Shown piece by piece: positions 1 through 9,378 of a DNA stretch of 64,000 bases; positions within the stretch are counted from its first letter, which is position 1; each line of letters begins with the position of its first letter. Location of the stretch: assembly GCF_000722635.1 (NCBI RefSeq), contig NZ_JOKH01000003.1, positions 601,962 to 665,961 on the forward strand. The letters run 5' to 3'. The stretch comes from Endozoicomonas numazuensis. GTDB taxonomy: Bacteria > Pseudomonadota > Gammaproteobacteria > Pseudomonadales > Endozoicomonadaceae. Under the pieces are notes generated by a model that was not told the DNA's origin, did no database searches, and saw nothing but the letters and a program-made list of their open reading frames with translations. The position numbers were made by a program, and so were the translations under genes.

Positions 1-50
1 GCGACCCCAACCTTGGCAAGGTTGTGCTCTACCAACTGAGCTATTCCCGC
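1..50 (-). tRNA. tRNA-Gly (GCC), partial at window edge
   Basis: The minus strand from base 50 reads GCGGGAATAGCTCAGTTGG and runs through a D arm and an anticodon arm with GCC in the loop (CTTGCCAAG), up to the start of the T arm. The window edge removes the T arm and the acceptor 3' strand. Every visible part matches a normal bacterial tRNA-Gly(GCC). It is the last member of a minus-strand tRNA cluster downstream of gltX. Confidence 0.9.
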
Positions 51-83
51 AGAAAGATGTTTTAGGACTTCTTCAAAGTCCGC

Positions 84-166
84 AGCAGGAAACGAGACTC
101 ACTCTTTAACCCTGAGGCGACCCCAACCTTGGCAAGGTTGCGCTCTACCCACTGAGCTATTCCCGC
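84..166 (-). pseudogene. degenerate tRNA-Gly (GCC) with enlarged T arm
   Basis: The 5' half from base 166 is nearly identical to the intact tRNA-Gly at 1-50: same acceptor 5' strand, D arm and GCC anticodon arm. After GGTCGC the usual six bases before GAGTCTCG are replaced by sixteen (CTCAGGGTTAAAGAGT), so the T stem and loop cannot form normally. The acceptor 3' strand is TTCCTGC and is followed by TGC rather than an encoded CCA. It is most likely a pseudogene copy. A functional odd tRNA is much less likely. Confidence 0.75.
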
Positions 167-261
167 TTAATCAGATCATTCAATATTGAACTGAGCGACG
201 CAGTTTAACGACTTATCCGGTCATAGAAATCAGTAGAAATACCATTTACTGATTTTGAAAA

Positions 262-337
262 TGGCATCCCGTAGGGGACTCGAACCCCTGTTACTGCCGT
301 GAAAGGGCAGTGTCCTAGGCCACTAGACGAACGGGAC
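262..337 (-). tRNA. tRNA-Glu (TTC)
   Basis: This is a complete 76-base cloverleaf on the minus strand. It begins GTCCCGTTCGTCTAG and has TTC in the anticodon loop (CCTTTCAC), the T loop GTTCGAGTC and an encoded CCA. It lies in the same cluster as gltX, whose product charges it. Confidence 0.97.
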
Positions 338-390
338 ACAATTTTTGATTCAAATACCTATAGCGAATAAAAAGCCAGGCTTTGAAAATT

Positions 391-466
391 TGGTGGAGCT
401 AAGCGGGATCGAACCGCTGACCTCAACACTGCCAGTGTTGCGCTCTCCCAGCTGAGCTATAGCCCC
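391..466 (-). tRNA. tRNA-Ala (GGC)
   Basis: This is a complete 76-base tRNA on the minus strand. It begins GGGGCTATAGCTCAG, has GGC in the anticodon loop (ACTGGCAGT), GTTCGATCC in the T loop and an encoded CCA. It is the tRNA nearest gltX, and the order gltX-Ala-Glu-Gly resembles that in pseudomonads. Confidence 0.97.
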
Positions 467-670
467 AAAATACTTCTCGCGACTCCGGCTCACCCTTCTC
501 TTTTTGAGAAGTTGTTTGGCTGCCCCGAAACGCAGGGCGAATGATATGGATGCCCCCCCAACCTGTCAAGCGCACTTATGAAAAAATGTTTAATCCAAGC
601 AGATAGTTATATAGGTTTTTCCTCTGTGAGCTTCATGCCCAAGGCTCCACAGAAATGCTTCTCTCTCAAT

Positions 671-697
671 AAAAAAAGGCCGGAAAAATCCGACCTT
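671..697 (-). terminator. rho-independent terminator after gltX
   Basis: On the minus strand, AAGGTCGG, a loop of about six bases and CCGGCCTT form an 8-bp stem with one G-T pair. A run of T follows. It sits about 25 bases past the gltX stop and would separate gltX from the tRNA cluster. Confidence 0.8.
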
Positions 698-721
698 CTT
701 TTTCAAAAGCTTCAATCTGAT

Positions 722-2215
722 TTATTCTGACTCACTGCCCAGCATTTTGAATTCTTTTTCAAAGCGCTTTGTTTCTTTTTTGGACAAGCCACCCAGAACA
801 TTGACGGCATGACGCAAACGAGCACGAGTCATATCTGCGCCCAAAATAGCCATTGAGTCCATGACCGACCAGGAATTAGGTGTCCCTGCAATAGCCACAA
901 AGATAGGATGGTTAAAGTCACCCAGCTTTAATCCCATTTCCTTGGAAAGCGTTTTTACTTCCGCAAAGATGTTTTCTTTGTTCCACTGCCTCAGCTGCTC
1001 CAGCCTCCAAAGGATAAACTGCAGCACTTTCTTCACCTCAGCCTGCTCCAGCTTTTTGTGGGCAAAATCTTCTTCAGAAAGATCCAGCATGCCAGAGAAC
1101 ATAAAACTGGCCATAGGCGCAAAATCAGCCAGCGTTTCTACACGACCCTGGGCGAATGGCAGGAACTTCATAATGTAGTCACTATTGAGCAACCATTTAT
1201 GTAGGCGATAGGCAAACTGCTCGGTGCTCAGATCTTCACGAATCCAGCTGGCATTCAGCCAGGACAGCTTTTCCTGATCAAAAATAGGTCCGCCCAGAGA
1301 CACACGCTGGATATCAAAATTTTCAATCATTTCATCCAGGTTGAATTTCTCACGCTCATCAGGCATCGACCAGCCCATACGTCCGAGATAATTCACAAGT
1401 GCTTCCGGCAGGTAGCCTGCATCACGGTAGTAGGTGATGCTGGTTGGATTCTTGCGCTTGGATAACTTGCTCTTGTCCGGATTACGCAACAGCGGCATAT
1501 GACAAAGAACAGGCATGTCCCAGTCAAAGTATTGATAAAGCAGCTGGTGCTTGGGTGCAGAACTGATCCATTCTTCCCCCCTGATGACATGAGTAATACC
1601 CATCAAATGGTCATCAACCACATTAGCCAGATGGTAAGTAGGCATGCCATCGGCTTTGACCAGAACCTGCATATCCACCTGAGACCATTCAATCTCAATA
1701 GTGCCACGCAACATGTCTTCCACCTTACTGCTGCCTTCAGAAGGCACCTTCATGCGAATAACATGGGGCTCGCCAGCCGCCATCTTGCTCTGCACTTCTT
1801 CCTGAGACAGTTGCAGACAGTGTCCGTCATAACCCGAGCCCTGTTTGGTCTCGGCCTGTTCTGCCCTCAGTACATCAAGACGCTCTGTAGTACAGAAGCA
1901 ACGAAAGGCATGATCATTATCAAGCAGCTTTTGTGCATGCTCATCATAAACTTCACGCCTTTCACTCTGACGGTAAGGTCCGTGGGGGCCACCCACATCA
2001 GGACCCTCGTCCCAATTTAGACCCAGCCAGCGCAGGGAATCCAGAATCTGCTGTTCAGATTCAGCTGTGCTACGCGCCTGGTCAGTATCTTCTATACGGA
2101 GCAGAAACTGGCCGCCCTGACTCTTGGCAAAAGCCATGTTAAACAGGGCAATATAGGCCGTTCCCACATGGGGATCGCCGGTAGGAGAGGGAGCTACGCG
2201 AGTACGAACAGTCAT
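722..2215 (-). CDS. gltX: glutamyl-tRNA synthetase
   Basis: This class I aminoacyl-tRNA synthetase attaches glutamate to tRNA-Glu in the cytoplasm. The product is 497 residues, slightly longer than the usual ~470-490. The ATP-binding HIGH-type motif is HVGT at residues 16-19, after PSPTGDP, and the KMSKS-type loop is KLSKR near 250-254. Residues C106, C108, Y129 and C133 match the zinc site of E. coli GluRS (CxC-x20-Y-x3-C), so it looks like a zinc-containing canonical enzyme. Downstream on the same strand are a terminator and the tRNA-Ala, tRNA-Glu and tRNA-Gly genes. Confidence 0.97.
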   Translation of the reverse strand: MTVRTRVAPSPTGDPHVGTAYIALFNMAFAKSQGGQFLLRIEDTDQARSTAESEQQILDSLRWLGLNWDEGPDVGGPHGPYRQSERREVYDEHAQKLLDNDHAFRCFCTTERLDVLRAEQAETKQGSGYDGHCLQLSQEEVQSKMAAGEPHVIRMKVPSEGSSKVEDMLRGTIEIEWSQVDMQVLVKADGMPTYHLANVVDDHLMGITHVIRGEEWISSAPKHQLLYQYFDWDMPVLCHMPLLRNPDKSKLSKRKNPTSITYYRDAGYLPEALVNYLGRMGWSMPDEREKFNLDEMIENFDIQRVSLGGPIFDQEKLSWLNASWIREDLSTEQFAYRLHKWLLNSDYIMKFLPFAQGRVETLADFAPMASFMFSGMLDLSEEDFAHKKLEQAEVKKVLQFILWRLEQLRQWNKENIFAEVKTLSKEMGLKLGDFNHPIFVAIAGTPNSWSVMDSMAILGADMTRARLRHAVNVLGGLSKKETKRFEKEFKMLGSESE

Positions 2216-2281
2216 GATCTATTAACGAGTACAGTTTAAGTGGGCGCTAGTCTACACCCAGCAGGGGCTGCCCACAATGAA

Positions 2282-3193
2282 TCAGCGACTCAGTATCAAT
2301 TGAATCAGTTTTTCCCTGAACCATCTATGCAGGGGGTCGGCGGCAAGGACAGACGGCCATATCAATTTCTTCGGCACGGCAGGCATTTCCAGTGGGAAAG
2401 GATGAGCTTCTACAGCAAATCGCGCCATCAAAACATCAGCCAGCCTTTCAGGAATCGTGCAAATGGCATCAGTAGTTTCGATGATCGTAGCAGCAGAGTT
2501 AAAATGAGAAACCCGTGCAAGAATACTTCGCTTGGGCCTCTGCTTTCCCATCAAAATATCCAAATGAAAATTCTGCTGGCCATTGACAGCAAAAATAACA
2601 TGTCGCTCCTGACAATAGTTATCCACAGTGAGCTCTTCGCCAATTCTGGGATGATTTTTTCGGGTAATCACCACCAATCGCTCTTCACCCACTGAGGTAA
2701 AATCCAGGCCCGAGTCATCTGGCTCCTGATAATGAATGGCAAAATCTGCCTTTCCGGATTTGAAGTCATGAGGCAAACCATCTGCAGAAACGGTTAGCAG
2801 ATTAAGGCTGATACCAGGCGCCTCTTTCTGCAATGTGTTCAGCAAAGGTGCCAGATAAACCGATTCAAAATAGTCACCCGCCAGCAACGTAAACACTCTT
2901 TGACTCTCTTCCGGCTTGGGGTCTTTTCGAGACTCAAGACTCAGACGAATCTGATTCAAGGCCGGCCCAACGGTCTGATACCAATCAATAGCTCTGGGGG
3001 TCGGTTCCATGCCTTGTCGACTTCTCACAAATAACGGGTCATCCACCGTTATTCTCAACCGTTGCAGCGCCGCACTCATGGCTGGCTGGCTCATCCCCAG
3101 CAGATCTCCGGCCTTGGAAAGCTGTCCTGTTTCCATAACGGCTTCAAAGACAGTCAACAGATTAAGGTCCACACCTTTTAGATTAAACTTCAT
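2282..3193 (-). CDS. LysR-family transcriptional regulator
   Basis: The 303-residue product has an N-terminal winged helix-turn-helix (about residues 7-66, with the LysR signature MSQPAMSAALQRLR) and a C-terminal effector-binding domain from about residue 95. The DNA-binding half has the NodD/LeuO-like form (DLNLLTVFEAV, DPLFVRSRQGM, TPRA). The gene is divergent from the fatty acid hydroxylase gene at 3359 across 165 AT-rich bases. It is therefore the natural candidate regulator of that four-gene cluster, which is an inference from position. The effector cannot be read from the sequence. Confidence 0.9.
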   Translation of the reverse strand: MKFNLKGVDLNLLTVFEAVMETGQLSKAGDLLGMSQPAMSAALQRLRITVDDPLFVRSRQGMEPTPRAIDWYQTVGPALNQIRLSLESRKDPKPEESQRVFTLLAGDYFESVYLAPLLNTLQKEAPGISLNLLTVSADGLPHDFKSGKADFAIHYQEPDDSGLDFTSVGEERLVVITRKNHPRIGEELTVDNYCQERHVIFAVNGQQNFHLDILMGKQRPKRSILARVSHFNSAATIIETTDAICTIPERLADVLMARFAVEAHPFPLEMPAVPKKLIWPSVLAADPLHRWFREKLIQLILSR

Positions 3194-3358
3194 AACTCAT
3201 TCTTATTATCAACCACATGGATATATTTAATACTAAATATCGATTTTACATATATCAACCACTCTCGTAGTTTTAGAAGCGTTAAAGACCCCCAGACCCC
3301 ATTGCCTAAAGCAAAAGTGCAACAGCACTAAAAAAAAGAACAAGAATGCGAGGTTGTT

Positions 3359-4183
3359 ATGAGTGAAAGAGAGATCATCGCGAGCATAGTCAGCTCAGGC
3401 TTTATTCTGGTGTTCGTCATTGAGCTTTTGGCGGGCAAATTCAAAGAATCTCCCCGCCCCTGGCGAGACGGCGGCTTTATCATGGCCGGGCTTTCTGCCC
3501 ACGCGGTCATGTCGACCCCCTTGATAGGTTTTATTGCGGGTTGGCTGGTTGTCCTGATGTTTCCAAACAGTTCCGGCGCACTGGCAGACACCCCTTTCTG
3601 GTTAGCATTGGGCTGCATCTTTTTCACTCAGGAGATGATGCACTACTGGTTACACCGCTGGATCCATGAAAAAGAATGGCTGTGGAAAATTCACAGAACC
3701 CATCACACCGCTGAAAAACTTAACACCGGTGTAATCTGGCGCTACAACATTTTCTGGACTCTGCTGTTGCCTCAGGTCTGGATGCTGCCTTTCATGATTT
3801 ATTTCGGGCTGGGCATTCCCTGTGTTGTTGCAGGCATGATCACCTTTTTTGGCAATATGCTCACTCACACCGCCTTCAGATGGGACCTGTGGCTGCGTAA
3901 AAAAATGCCCTGGAGTGAGCCAGCCTGGTGCGTGATAGAAAAGGTTATCACTCTGCCAGATACGCACCATGCTCACCATGCCTGGGGACCGGGATCCAAC
4001 CTGAATGGCAACTACGCCACCACCCTGTTCATTTTCGATACGGTCTTTGGCACAGCAAAAATTCCGAATCGTGAGCAGAAACGATACGGCCTGCCAAAAG
4101 CCAAGAACCTGGACTGGAAAGAAGAACTTTTCTGGCCACTGATTCGAAAGCCAGAAGCATCACTCTCAAGCAAACAGCCATGA
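3359..4183 (+). CDS. fatty acid hydroxylase / sterol desaturase family membrane protein
   Basis: This 274-residue integral membrane protein carries the eight-histidine di-iron signature of the superfamily: H95-x3-H99-x3-H103, H112-x2-H115-H116, H170, and H203-H204-x-H206-H207 (in DTHHAHHAWG). Hydrophobic segments near residues 8-24, 40-66, 78-95 and 130-168 are the likely membrane spans. Family members use O2 to hydroxylate or desaturate lipid, sterol or aldehyde substrates, and the substrate here is unknown. The ATG at 3359 follows GCGAGG. The gene starts a cluster with an aldehyde dehydrogenase, a class II aldolase and a TauD-type dioxygenase, suggesting stepwise oxidation of one lipid-like or ether compound. 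Confidence 0.85.
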   Translation: MSEREIIASIVSSGFILVFVIELLAGKFKESPRPWRDGGFIMAGLSAHAVMSTPLIGFIAGWLVVLMFPNSSGALADTPFWLALGCIFFTQEMMHYWLHRWIHEKEWLWKIHRTHHTAEKLNTGVIWRYNIFWTLLLPQVWMLPFMIYFGLGIPCVVAGMITFFGNMLTHTAFRWDLWLRKKMPWSEPAWCVIEKVITLPDTHHAHHAWGPGSNLNGNYATTLFIFDTVFGTAKIPNREQKRYGLPKAKNLDWKEELFWPLIRKPEASLSSKQP

Positions 4184-4282
4184 GCAGAAAATGCCATCAC
4201 TTCGGAGTGATGAGAATGATCACCGTCTAAACAACAGCATTTTCATTAATAGAAAACACAAAACAGAACAAAAGGCAGCAGT

Positions 4283-5782
4283 ATGAGAGGCGCATCGGTT
4301 TTAACTCTGAAGACCAACCTCCTTGACCCCGACCGAGTCAAGGAGGCCAGCGAAACTCCGGGGGGTGAAGTCAAGCGCCTGCTGGAGTTACAAAGAGCAG
4401 ACTTCATCAGAGAAGGTGAAGTCAGTGCAGAAACCCGAATTGAACGACTAAATCAGACTATCGACCTGATTCATGACAATCATGACCACATTGTTCAGGC
4501 ACTGGCGCAGGACTTTGGCAGTCGATCAGGACATCAATCCATTTTTTCTGACGTCTACTTCTGTCTGGAGTCTCTCAAACACAGCCGCAAACATGTACGA
4601 CAGTGGATGAAGGCAGAAAAGCGAAAGCTGGATCTGATCTATCGTATCACCGGCAGTAAAGCTGAAGTGCAATACCAGCCCAAAGGGGTTGTCGGCATTC
4701 TGGGTACCTGGAATTTCCCGGTCAATACCGTCATCTGCCCGCTTGCAGGCGTTTTGGCTGCCGGCAACCGGGCCATTCTCAAGTTCTCAGAAGTTTCTCC
4801 TGCCACTTCAGCATTGATGGAATCTCTGGTGAAAACCCATTTCGATGAGAAAGTAGTCGCTGCGGTTTCCGGAGGCCCTGAACTGGGTTCCGAAATGACA
4901 TCAGCACCGTTTAATCACCTGGTCTTCACCGGCTCCACCAATATTGGCAAAAAGATCATGAGGTCCGCTTCTGACCATCTCACCCCGGTCACACTGGAGC
5001 TCGGAGGTAAGTCCCCTGTTGTGGTGGACAGGGAATACGATGTCCAGGAAGCTGCCGAAAAAATAATGATTGGCAAAGCTCTGAATGCAGGCCAGGTCTG
5101 TCTGTCTCCTGACTATGTATTTGTACACGAAGACAAACTGGAGTCGTTCATTGAGGCTGCGACCCAGTGGACCCGAAAAATGTTCCCCACCATGAAGAAC
5201 AACAAGGATTACACCGCTGTTGTGAACGAGCGTCATTACTACCGGGTCAAAGGTTGTATTGATGAAGCCAAAGAACGGGGAACCGATGTTCGCACCATAA
5301 ACCCGGCCAAAGAAGCTCTGGAGCCCAAAGATTCTGTCTATAAGCTTCCAATGACCTTTATTGTCAATCCTGATGATGATTTGGGCATTATGCGCGAAGA
5401 GATTTTTGGTCCGGTGCTGGCGATCAAAAGCTATCGACAGATCAGTGAGTGTCTGGATTTTATTAATGCCCGCCCTCACCCGCTTGGCCTTTATATATTC
5501 AGTGATCAGCCTTCATTCCAGAACAAGGTCATCAAACAGACCCAGTCCGGTGGTGTCACCCTGAACGATGTCATCATGCATGGCGGTTGCGAAAACCTGC
5601 CGTTTGGTGGTGTTGGAGACTCTGGCGTAGGTCATTATCACGGAGTCTATGGCTTCAAAGAGTTCAGCCATGCGAGAGCCATCTTTAAACAGGGAAAAAT
5701 CAACATTCAGAAACTCAGTGGTCTGATTCCTCCTTACACCAAAAAATGTGACCGTGCGCTGAAAGCCATGGTGAAAAAATAA
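4283..5782 (+). CDS. aldehyde dehydrogenase family protein
   Basis: This 499-residue NAD(P)-dependent aldehyde dehydrogenase has the catalytic asparagine at N144 (GTWNFPVN), the general base at E239 (TLELGGKSP) and the nucleophile at C273 (GQVCLSPDY). FTGSTNIG near 225-232 is the cofactor-binding turn. The GTWNFP and PFGGVGDSGVGHYHG stretches resemble the coniferyl-aldehyde / fatty-aldehyde dehydrogenase branch (CalB-like). The N-terminal ~45 residues before the ALDH fold are a little longer than usual. AAGG lies 8 bases before the ATG. It lies 100 bases after the hydroxylase gene and 10 bases before the aldolase gene, so it probably oxidises an aldehyde produced within the same pathway. Confidence 0.9.
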   Translation: MRGASVLTLKTNLLDPDRVKEASETPGGEVKRLLELQRADFIREGEVSAETRIERLNQTIDLIHDNHDHIVQALAQDFGSRSGHQSIFSDVYFCLESLKHSRKHVRQWMKAEKRKLDLIYRITGSKAEVQYQPKGVVGILGTWNFPVNTVICPLAGVLAAGNRAILKFSEVSPATSALMESLVKTHFDEKVVAAVSGGPELGSEMTSAPFNHLVFTGSTNIGKKIMRSASDHLTPVTLELGGKSPVVVDREYDVQEAAEKIMIGKALNAGQVCLSPDYVFVHEDKLESFIEAATQWTRKMFPTMKNNKDYTAVVNERHYYRVKGCIDEAKERGTDVRTINPAKEALEPKDSVYKLPMTFIVNPDDDLGIMREEIFGPVLAIKSYRQISECLDFINARPHPLGLYIFSDQPSFQNKVIKQTQSGGVTLNDVIMHGGCENLPFGGVGDSGVGHYHGVYGFKEFSHARAIFKQGKINIQKLSGLIPPYTKKCDRALKAMVKK

Positions 5783-5792
5783 GGACTAGAAC

Positions 5793-6569
5793 ATGAACAG
5801 ATACGAAGGTTTGAATCAGGCCATAGTCGATCAGTTTGCTCCCAGACCGGGAAGGCAAGCCCTGCTACCAGAACTGTCTGAAAAGGCACAGGTAGCCCTG
5901 ATGTGTCGCATGTTGTTCAGAGAAGGCTGGAGCGAGCACATTGCCGGTCATATTACCTGGCGCCTGCCCAATGGCAACATTCTGACCAACCCCTGGGAGT
6001 TAAGCTGGGATGAACTGACCGCCAAAGACATTATGACCCTGGATGAAAAAGGCAAAGTCATTGATGGTGAATGGAATATCACTCCGGCCATCGGTCTGCA
6101 TATCCAGCTTCATGCTCTGCGCCCTGAGATCAACGTTGTTATTCACAACCATGCCCACTGGAGCGGTATCTGGGCAAACCTCCAGAAGGTTCCGCCTATT
6201 TACGATCAGGCGGGTGCCTACTGCGGCGAAAAGCTCCCTATTTATAACGAGTACACTGGCACTTTTGAAGATGAACACTCCACGCTTTCAGCAGCAGAAG
6301 CCCTGGGAGAATCCAAATGGGCTTTACTGGCCAATCACGGTTCACTGGTTGTAGGTGAAAATCTCAGACAGGCACACCTGAGAGTCATCACCCTGGAATG
6401 GCGCAGCAAGCGGGCCTGGGAAGCTGAAGTAGCCGGTGGTGCTCAACCGCTGCCTCCGGAAGAAGTGGAAAAACTCAGTCGTATCGACGACAACGGTTTT
6501 CCATTCTGCTGGGAAGCCATGGCTCGCCGGGAGTTGAGAGCCGATCCCAACTTAGTGAATGACGACTAA
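5793..6569 (+). CDS. class II aldolase/adducin family protein
   Basis: The 258-residue product has the class II aldolase/adducin fold. The signature is the zinc-binding HNHAHWSG stretch near residue 116 together with the later NHGSLVVG stretch (about 185-192) that supplies another metal-ligand histidine. Family members cleave or epimerise sugar phosphates or decarboxylate related acids, and many diverged members act on other hydroxylated substrates. The ATG follows AAGGA by seven bases and lies ten bases after the aldehyde dehydrogenase stop, so co-expression is likely. Specificity is not deducible. Confidence 0.88.
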   Translation: MNRYEGLNQAIVDQFAPRPGRQALLPELSEKAQVALMCRMLFREGWSEHIAGHITWRLPNGNILTNPWELSWDELTAKDIMTLDEKGKVIDGEWNITPAIGLHIQLHALRPEINVVIHNHAHWSGIWANLQKVPPIYDQAGAYCGEKLPIYNEYTGTFEDEHSTLSAAEALGESKWALLANHGSLVVGENLRQAHLRVITLEWRSKRAWEAEVAGGAQPLPPEEVEKLSRIDDNGFPFCWEAMARRELRADPNLVNDD

Positions 6570-6648
6570 AAACCAATACATAAGCCGACGCTATCAGGCA
6601 AATCAGCAATGCCCTTAGCGAAACAAAAAGAATAAAAGGTATAAAACC

Positions 6649-7575
6649 ATGAAGTTACAGGTGACACCTCTTGAAAATGTTGGCGTAGAAATCTCCGGTT
6701 TTGATATCAACGAGCCAGTCTCCGATGCAATTAAAGACGAACTGAAATCCCTCTGGCATGAATACGGCATTCTGGTGTTCCGAAACCAGGAAATAACCCA
6801 GGAAAAACAGATTGAGTTCAGTCGGATTTTTGGTCCGCTGGAAATCCACCCGCTCAAGGCCACAACCAATGAAGCCAACCCGGAGCTGTTTGTTCTGGAA
6901 AGCGGTGGAGAAAAGGACAAATTTTTCACAGCAAACTACAACGGTGAGGAAATTGTGGGTCGTCTGGACTGGCACATTGACCTGCACTACACCGGTCGAC
7001 CCAATCATGGTGCCCTGCTCCGCGCAGTTGTGGTTCCTGAAAATGATGGTCTGACCGGCTTTGGTGATCTGGCCAAAGCCTACGATGCCCTGGATCAGGA
7101 AACCAAAGATCTGCTGGAAAAAATTGAAGTGGCATACACCTTCAGCATGCAACGCAGAAACATGCGTTATGTTGACGTGGAAGGTTATGAGCCAGGCCCG
7201 AATCAGCCTAAAAAACCCTCTGATATGAACTACCCGGACTTTCCTGATGCAGCCTACCCGGGGGTTGTGACTCACCCTATTACTGGCCGAAAAGTGCTTG
7301 GGATTGTCGAGCAGTTTCTTGATCGGGTGATCACGCCACAGCAGGCAGGCCTGTCCAATGACGAAGCAATAGACCTTCTGCAGAAACTGGTGGCTCACAC
7401 ACGCAGACCTGAATTCCACTACTTCCATGAGTGGAAAGAGGGAGACATGGTTCTGTGGGACAACTGGCGAGCCATGCACTGTACCACCGGCACACGAAAA
7501 GGAGTGCGACGCATTATCAATCGCACCACTATAGAAGGTGACGCTACCCTGGGCAGAGTTCTTACTGCAGAGTAA
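6649..7575 (+). CDS. TauD/TfdA-type 2-oxoglutarate dioxygenase
   Basis: This 308-residue Fe(II)/2-oxoglutarate-dependent oxygenase has the facial triad visible as HxD in DWHIDLHYTGRP (near residue 107) and the distal His in AMHCTTGT (near 276). It also has the 2-oxoglutarate-binding Arg in GVRRIINRTT. Family members hydroxylate taurine, aryloxyacetates, butyrobetaine and similar substrates. It ends the cluster that begins at 3359, follows the aldolase by 79 bases and precedes a strong terminator. With the di-iron hydroxylase it makes two oxygenases in one pathway. No sulfonate transporter accompanies it, so taurine is not a safe substrate guess. Confidence 0.9.
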   Translation: MKLQVTPLENVGVEISGFDINEPVSDAIKDELKSLWHEYGILVFRNQEITQEKQIEFSRIFGPLEIHPLKATTNEANPELFVLESGGEKDKFFTANYNGEEIVGRLDWHIDLHYTGRPNHGALLRAVVVPENDGLTGFGDLAKAYDALDQETKDLLEKIEVAYTFSMQRRNMRYVDVEGYEPGPNQPKKPSDMNYPDFPDAAYPGVVTHPITGRKVLGIVEQFLDRVITPQQAGLSNDEAIDLLQKLVAHTRRPEFHYFHEWKEGDMVLWDNWRAMHCTTGTRKGVRRIINRTTIEGDATLGRVLTAE

Positions 7576-7581
7576 TCACTG

Positions 7582-7609
7582 GTTGGGGGGATTAGCCCCC
7601 CAACTTTTT
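7582..7609 (+). terminator. bidirectional terminator between dioxygenase and antiporter genes
   Basis: GTTGGGGGG, a five-base loop and CCCCCCAAC form a perfect 9-bp GC-rich stem followed by TTTTT. The hairpin lies just after the dioxygenase stop and contains the stop codon of the convergent antiporter gene, so it can also limit transcription from the minus strand. Confidence 0.85.
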
Positions 7610-8884
7610 CATCGCTTCTCTGACAACATGATAATGTTGATTGACATCCAGCTTGGTCATTAGCCAGTTCACCGTTGTTCCCTGTACCAGTAAAGAGAAA
7701 AGAATAACGGCTAAAGTCATATCAATGATCAACTTCTTCTCGGGAATACTGTCAGGAATCGACAGCATCAGTGCCACAGGCACAACACCTCTCAACCCAC
7801 CCCAGAACATAATCGCCTTGGTCTTGTTATCCACAGGACGACCCACCGGCAATCGATTTGAGATAGGCAGAAGCAAATAGACAACAACCAGACGACCAAT
7901 AAGCACAGCTGCAATGGCAATCAGAAGATAGGGATAGTAATTCTGCAGATGCTCCAGGTTTCTGAACAGCAGATCTTCCTTCATACCCAGCAGCAGAAAA
8001 ATCAGACTGTTCGCAAGAAAGGCCATAAACTCCCAATAAGGGGTAATAAAGCTGCGTACCTGATCCGACAATACTTTACCTGACTCAGAGCGCGTAACAA
8101 TACCCGCAGCAATGGTGGACATGACACCAGACACGCCAAGCACATGATCAGCAATGATAAAACTGCCATAAGCCAGTATTGTGGTATGGGCTATCTGGAC
8201 AAAAGGCTCTGATTTACCCAACTTAAGCAACCAGTGCGTGGCGATCCCCATAATTGTACCGACCAGAATCCCACCAAAAAACACTTCGATGAAAGACCAG
8301 ACTCCACCCAGCACGACTCCGGTTCCCACACCCCCGCCAGCTTGAATCACGGCTAATACAATTCCGAAAATCACGATAGCGGTGGCATCATTAAACAGGC
8401 TCTCAGCATCCATTAGCATGGACATTCGTGCCGGAGCCCCAACTTCCTTGAATAAGGCAATCACAGCTACCGGGTCTGTAGCAGAAATCAGAGCACCAAA
8501 TAACATAGCGCCAGCCAGACTGAGAGGTGTCAGGGCATTCATAATCACCCCGATGACCAACATGGACAGCACAACCCCAAATACGGCCAGATTCATGACC
8601 GAACCCATCTCACGAAACAAATGGGGCGGTTTGATATTAATAGCTGCATCAAAAATAAGGATGGGTAACAGCACATACATGATCAGATCATGAGACAGAT
8701 CCACCTTGAGAACCGGCTCCAAAGCATCGGTGTATTGCGCCAGAATCCCCAAAGCCATGCCAATCACCACCAGGCCAATGGTGTAGGGAAACCTTAGCTT
8801 TTTAAGCAAAATGGATGAACTGGTAGCAAGAAGCAGCAGACCAGCCAGTATCAGGACCGGTGCAGCTAGGCCGGTTTCGTGCAT
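7592..8884 (-). CDS. cation:proton antiporter (NhaP-type, CPA1 family)
   Basis: This is a 430-residue polytopic inner-membrane protein with about 12 hydrophobic helices. It contains the CPA1 signature region FGALISATDPVAVIALFKEVGAP and the downstream DAESLFNDATAIVIF, holding the Asp-rich ion-binding helix. These point to Na+(or K+)/H+ exchange and pH or salt homeostasis. An in-frame ATG lies 20 codons upstream at 8944, but I prefer 8884 because AGAGG stands seven bases before it. The extra upstream residues are not membrane-like. It is a single gene, convergent with the dioxygenase cluster. Confidence 0.9.
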   Translation of the reverse strand: MHETGLAAPVLILAGLLLLATSSSILLKKLRFPYTIGLVVIGMALGILAQYTDALEPVLKVDLSHDLIMYVLLPILIFDAAINIKPPHLFREMGSVMNLAVFGVVLSMLVIGVIMNALTPLSLAGAMLFGALISATDPVAVIALFKEVGAPARMSMLMDAESLFNDATAIVIFGIVLAVIQAGGGVGTGVVLGGVWSFIEVFFGGILVGTIMGIATHWLLKLGKSEPFVQIAHTTILAYGSFIIADHVLGVSGVMSTIAAGIVTRSESGKVLSDQVRSFITPYWEFMAFLANSLIFLLLGMKEDLLFRNLEHLQNYYPYLLIAIAAVLIGRLVVVYLLLPISNRLPVGRPVDNKTKAIMFWGGLRGVVPVALMLSIPDSIPEKKLIIDMTLAVILFSLLVQGTTVNWLMTKLDVNQHYHVVREAMKKLGG

Positions 8885-9125
8885 GGCAAAACCTCTGGAA
8901 TCATTCAAAAAACTGTATTGAGTTGAATAAATCAGGAAGAACAAGCGTCTGGGATACCCACTAAAAAGATAGCATCCTGCAGCAGAATAGACAGCTCCAC
9001 CCTGAGAACCGTGCAGAGCTTACATCAGACCTCCATTATCCTGGTTATAAAAATTATTATTAAAGGATATAAGAAAGACTTATCGGACGCCTGAGACAAA
9101 GTAATACAGTAACGACCCTTCCATT

Positions 9126-9164
9126 ATATTGAAAGGTTCCCAGAAGCAGAAAGCCTTTCAATAT
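9126..9164. repeat. inverted repeat, 11-bp arms
   Basis: ATATTGAAAGG at 9126-9136 is the exact reverse complement of CCTTTCAATAT at 9154-9164, with a 17-base spacer. There is no following T run, so it is either an operator-like site or a cruciform and not a clear terminator. Confidence 0.6.
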
Positions 9165-9273
9165 TGACAGCACTATAAGAAAGAAAAAGACCCAGAAGCC
9201 ACTTTATTTTGCACGCAAAGTCAATCGACCGGTATAAAAACCCCACCCAAACAAGGCAATATTTAGTGCCCAA

Positions 9274-9294
9274 CCCTATGGAATCGAATATTTC
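9274..9294. repeat. 21-bp dispersed repeat, copy 1
   Basis: CCCTATGGAATCGAATATTTC occurs here and again exactly at 19181-19201, and the flanks are also similar (cccaa / cccag on the left). Both copies are intergenic. Confidence 0.7.
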
Positions 9295-9342
9295 CGAGTA
9301 CTTAACGGAAGAGATGTTAATTCACTCATAACAAAGTAATTC

Positions 9343-9378
9343 AAAAAAGCATCCCAAAAAAGCATCCCAAAAAAGCAT
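9343..9378. repeat. 13-bp tandem repeat
   Basis: The unit AAAAAAGCATCCC occurs two full times and a third partial time. It sits in noncoding sequence upstream of the YeiE-like regulator gene. Confidence 0.8.
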
